This document shows positions 23,286 to 24,874 of a stretch of DNA of 24,874 bases, in pieces. Source of the stretch: Candidatus Poseidoniales archaeon (lineage in GTDB: Archaea > Thermoplasmatota > Poseidoniia > Poseidoniales > Thalassarchaeaceae); the NCBI GenBank assembly GCA_028821815.1, contig JAPKEY010000006.1:1-24874 (forward strand), in the 5' to 3' direction. Within the stretch, counting starts at the first letter, position 1, and the number at the start of each line of letters is the position of its first letter. The notes below the pieces were generated by a model. That model saw only the letters and a list, made by a program, of their open reading frames with translations, made no database searches and was not told where the DNA came from. The translations under genes were made by a program, and so were the position numbers.

Positions 23286-23303
23286 GAATATTGAGGTGAT
23301 GGT

Positions 23304-24874
23304 ATGGCTGAAAAAAGCCGCAGACAACCTATTGTCGCAGTCTTGGGTCATGTGGATCATGGCAAAACATCAGTCTTGGATTACATTCGTAGTTTGGGCC
23401 AAAATCGTCAAGCAAGTGTGATGGCTAGGGAAGCGGGTGGTATCACACAACACATTGGAGCCACAGAGGTTCCAGCTAGGTTGTTAAATGAACTTTGTAG
23501 CCCATTAATGGGTGGAAATGAATTCTTGTCACCAGGCCTACTCTTCATCGACACACCAGGTCATCATTCGTTTTCCACTTTGAGAACCAGAGGGGGTTCC
23601 TTAGCAGATATTGCAATTCTTGTCATCGATTTGATGGAGGGGTGCCAACCACAGACACTAGAATCCATTCGAATATTGAAAAACGCAAAGACTCCGTTCG
23701 TTGTTTGTGCGAACAAAATCGACCGGATTCATGGATGGCATTGTAAGGAAGGTCGTTCTGCTGCGGAATCTATGACGGATCAAGATGGGCATGCTAAAGG
23801 TTTGTTTGACCAGAAATTTTGGCACCTCGTGGGACAGTTCGGGGAACAAGGGTTCAATCTGGATATGTATGACAAAATTTCAGATTTTACCCAAAACATC
23901 CCCCTGGTCCCCTGTTCTGCAAAGGAAGGTGAAGGTATGCAAGACCTGCTTGCAATCACCATTGGCTTGGCTGAAAAGTTCCTCGATGAGCAACTCTCTG
24001 ATGTCGAAGGGGCGTCCGAAGGAACTGTCCTTGAGATGAAAGAAGAGCGCGGCCTCGGAAAAACACTGGATGTGATTCTCTATCGCGGTCAAGTATCGAA
24101 AGGAGATGATATCGTTGTTGCCACCGAACAAGGTGCAAAAATTACCAAGGTAAGGGGCTTGTTTAGACCCCGTGGTATGGCTGAAATGCGAGATGCTGGA
24201 GATCGCTGGGATGCAATCGAAACTATTGAGGCGGCAGCCGGATTGAAATTAGCAGCACCTGATTTGGAGGGGGTACTGGCTGGAACAACACTCAGGGTAC
24301 TCCCTGAGGAAGAATCTCTGCGACAAGATATCATTGCTGCTGCCGAAGAGGAATCAGAAATCAGTATTGAATTGGAAGATGAAGGTATTGTCATCAAAGC
24401 GGATACGCTTGGTGGCCTTGAGGCGCTTGCCTTTGAGCTTCGAAATCTAGAGATCCCTATACCCATCCGAAATGCAGGGATTGGGCCTGTGAATAAGCGT
24501 GATTTGCGAAGTGCAGAAAATGCATCAAACCCCCTGCACAGGGTTATTCTTGCTTTCAACACAAGTACACAAACAGAAACTGCAGAAGAACTTGGAAAGG
24601 ATGATTGTGAAGTTGTACATATCGGGTCTGACATCATCTATCACATTCTCGAGCAGTTTGAAACTTGGACGGAGAATCGAACACTTGAGTTGGAAGAGGA
24701 AAAACGAGAGAAAATTATCTATCCTGGGAAAATCAAAATTCTTGCTGATCATATTTTCCGTCGTTCAGGGCCAGCGGTTGTTGGAGTCAGAATCTTAGGT
24801 GGACGACTGCACGTCGGACAAAGACTTCTCACCATCGATGGGACAAAGGTTGGCCAAATCAAATCTATTCGAAT
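23304..24874 (+). CDS. infB: Translation initiation factor aIF5B (IF2 type), partial
   Basis: The frame stays open from ATG 23304 to the window end (523 complete codons), so the C-terminus is missing. GTPase motifs are present in order: GHVDHGKT (15-22), GGITQHIGA, DTPGHHSF, NKID and SAKEGEG. Domain II follows (EERGLGKTLDVILYRGQVSKGDDI), and then the later IF2/aIF5B domains, including GVKADTLG-like IVIKADTLGGLEAL and GPVNKRDL. It positions initiator tRNA and joins ribosomal subunits. There is no N-terminal extension and no intein in the visible part, as usual for archaeal aIF5B. A GAGGTGAT Shine-Dalgarno (23293-23300) precedes it. An ATG at 23299 is in another frame. Confidence 0.95.
   Translation, partial: MAEKSRRQPIVAVLGHVDHGKTSVLDYIRSLGQNRQASVMAREAGGITQHIGATEVPARLLNELCSPLMGGNEFLSPGLLFIDTPGHHSFSTLRTRGGSLADIAILVIDLMEGCQPQTLESIRILKNAKTPFVVCANKIDRIHGWHCKEGRSAAESMTDQDGHAKGLFDQKFWHLVGQFGEQGFNLDMYDKISDFTQNIPLVPCSAKEGEGMQDLLAITIGLAEKFLDEQLSDVEGASEGTVLEMKEERGLGKTLDVILYRGQVSKGDDIVVATEQGAKITKVRGLFRPRGMAEMRDAGDRWDAIETIEAAAGLKLAAPDLEGVLAGTTLRVLPEEESLRQDIIAAAEEESEISIELEDEGIVIKADTLGGLEALAFELRNLEIPIPIRNAGIGPVNKRDLRSAENASNPLHRVILAFNTSTQTETAEELGKDDCEVVHIGSDIIYHILEQFETWTENRTLELEEEKREKIIYPGKIKILADHIFRRSGPAVVGVRILGGRLHVGQRLLTIDGTKVGQIKSIR

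Overview
The window looks like chromosomal DNA of a marine Euryarchaeon close to Marine Group II (Candidatus Poseidoniales). This is an inference from gene content; there is no rRNA here to confirm it. Archaeal hallmarks are deoxyhypusine synthase, a DUF63 membrane protein, a geranylgeranyl reductase-family flavoprotein, and the cluster L7Ae - S28e - L24e - NDK - aIF5B. They sit beside genes more usual in bacteria: UvrB, a CcmF-type haem lyase and a methylcrotonyl-CoA carboxylase set. Many starts carry a GGTGA/GGAGGTGA Shine-Dalgarno, and base composition is moderate.

Layout. 1-157: 3' end of seryl-tRNA synthetase (+), then a lipoprotein-type M28 zinc peptidase (+). 1513-6022 (-): a leucine-degradation block, read mccB, methylglutaconyl-CoA hydratase, biotin carboxylase, separate biotin carrier protein. 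Its expected product is HMG-CoA, which in an archaeon is also the mevalonate and lipid precursor. 6076-11652 (-): geranylgeranyl reductase-family protein, CcmF, an FKBP isomerase and a DUF63 membrane protein. 11751-16737 (+): a UbiD-type decarboxylase of the menaquinone (SCO4490-like) type, a UbiA prenyltransferase and UvrB, overlapping at gene junctions. 16760-17767 (+): deoxyhypusine synthase, whose 3' end overlaps a convergent unknown gene. 17750-19761 (-): a divergent class III aminotransferase and that unknown gene. 19762-20082: a 321-bp AT-rich non-coding stretch with inverted and direct repeats. 20083-20670 (+): PRC-barrel-like protein; tRNA-Ile(GAT); PRPP synthetase; then the ribosomal/translation cluster. 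aIF5B runs off the right edge.

How the genes fit together. The UbiD/UbiA/GGR group fits late menaquinone biosynthesis and side-chain reduction. CcmF fits cytochrome c maturation in the same respiratory chain. The mcc block points to amino-acid (leucine) use by a protein-degrading heterotroph, which agrees with the exported peptidase.

I found no CRISPR array, insertion sequence, prophage or clear defence system. The most notable signals are: the split leucine carboxylase set in an archaeon; an L24e that has lost its zinc cysteines; an aminotransferase/unknown-protein pair; the repeat-bearing 321-bp gap; three GC hairpins sharing a GTA triloop; and a recurrent TTTCAATTG motif between genes.
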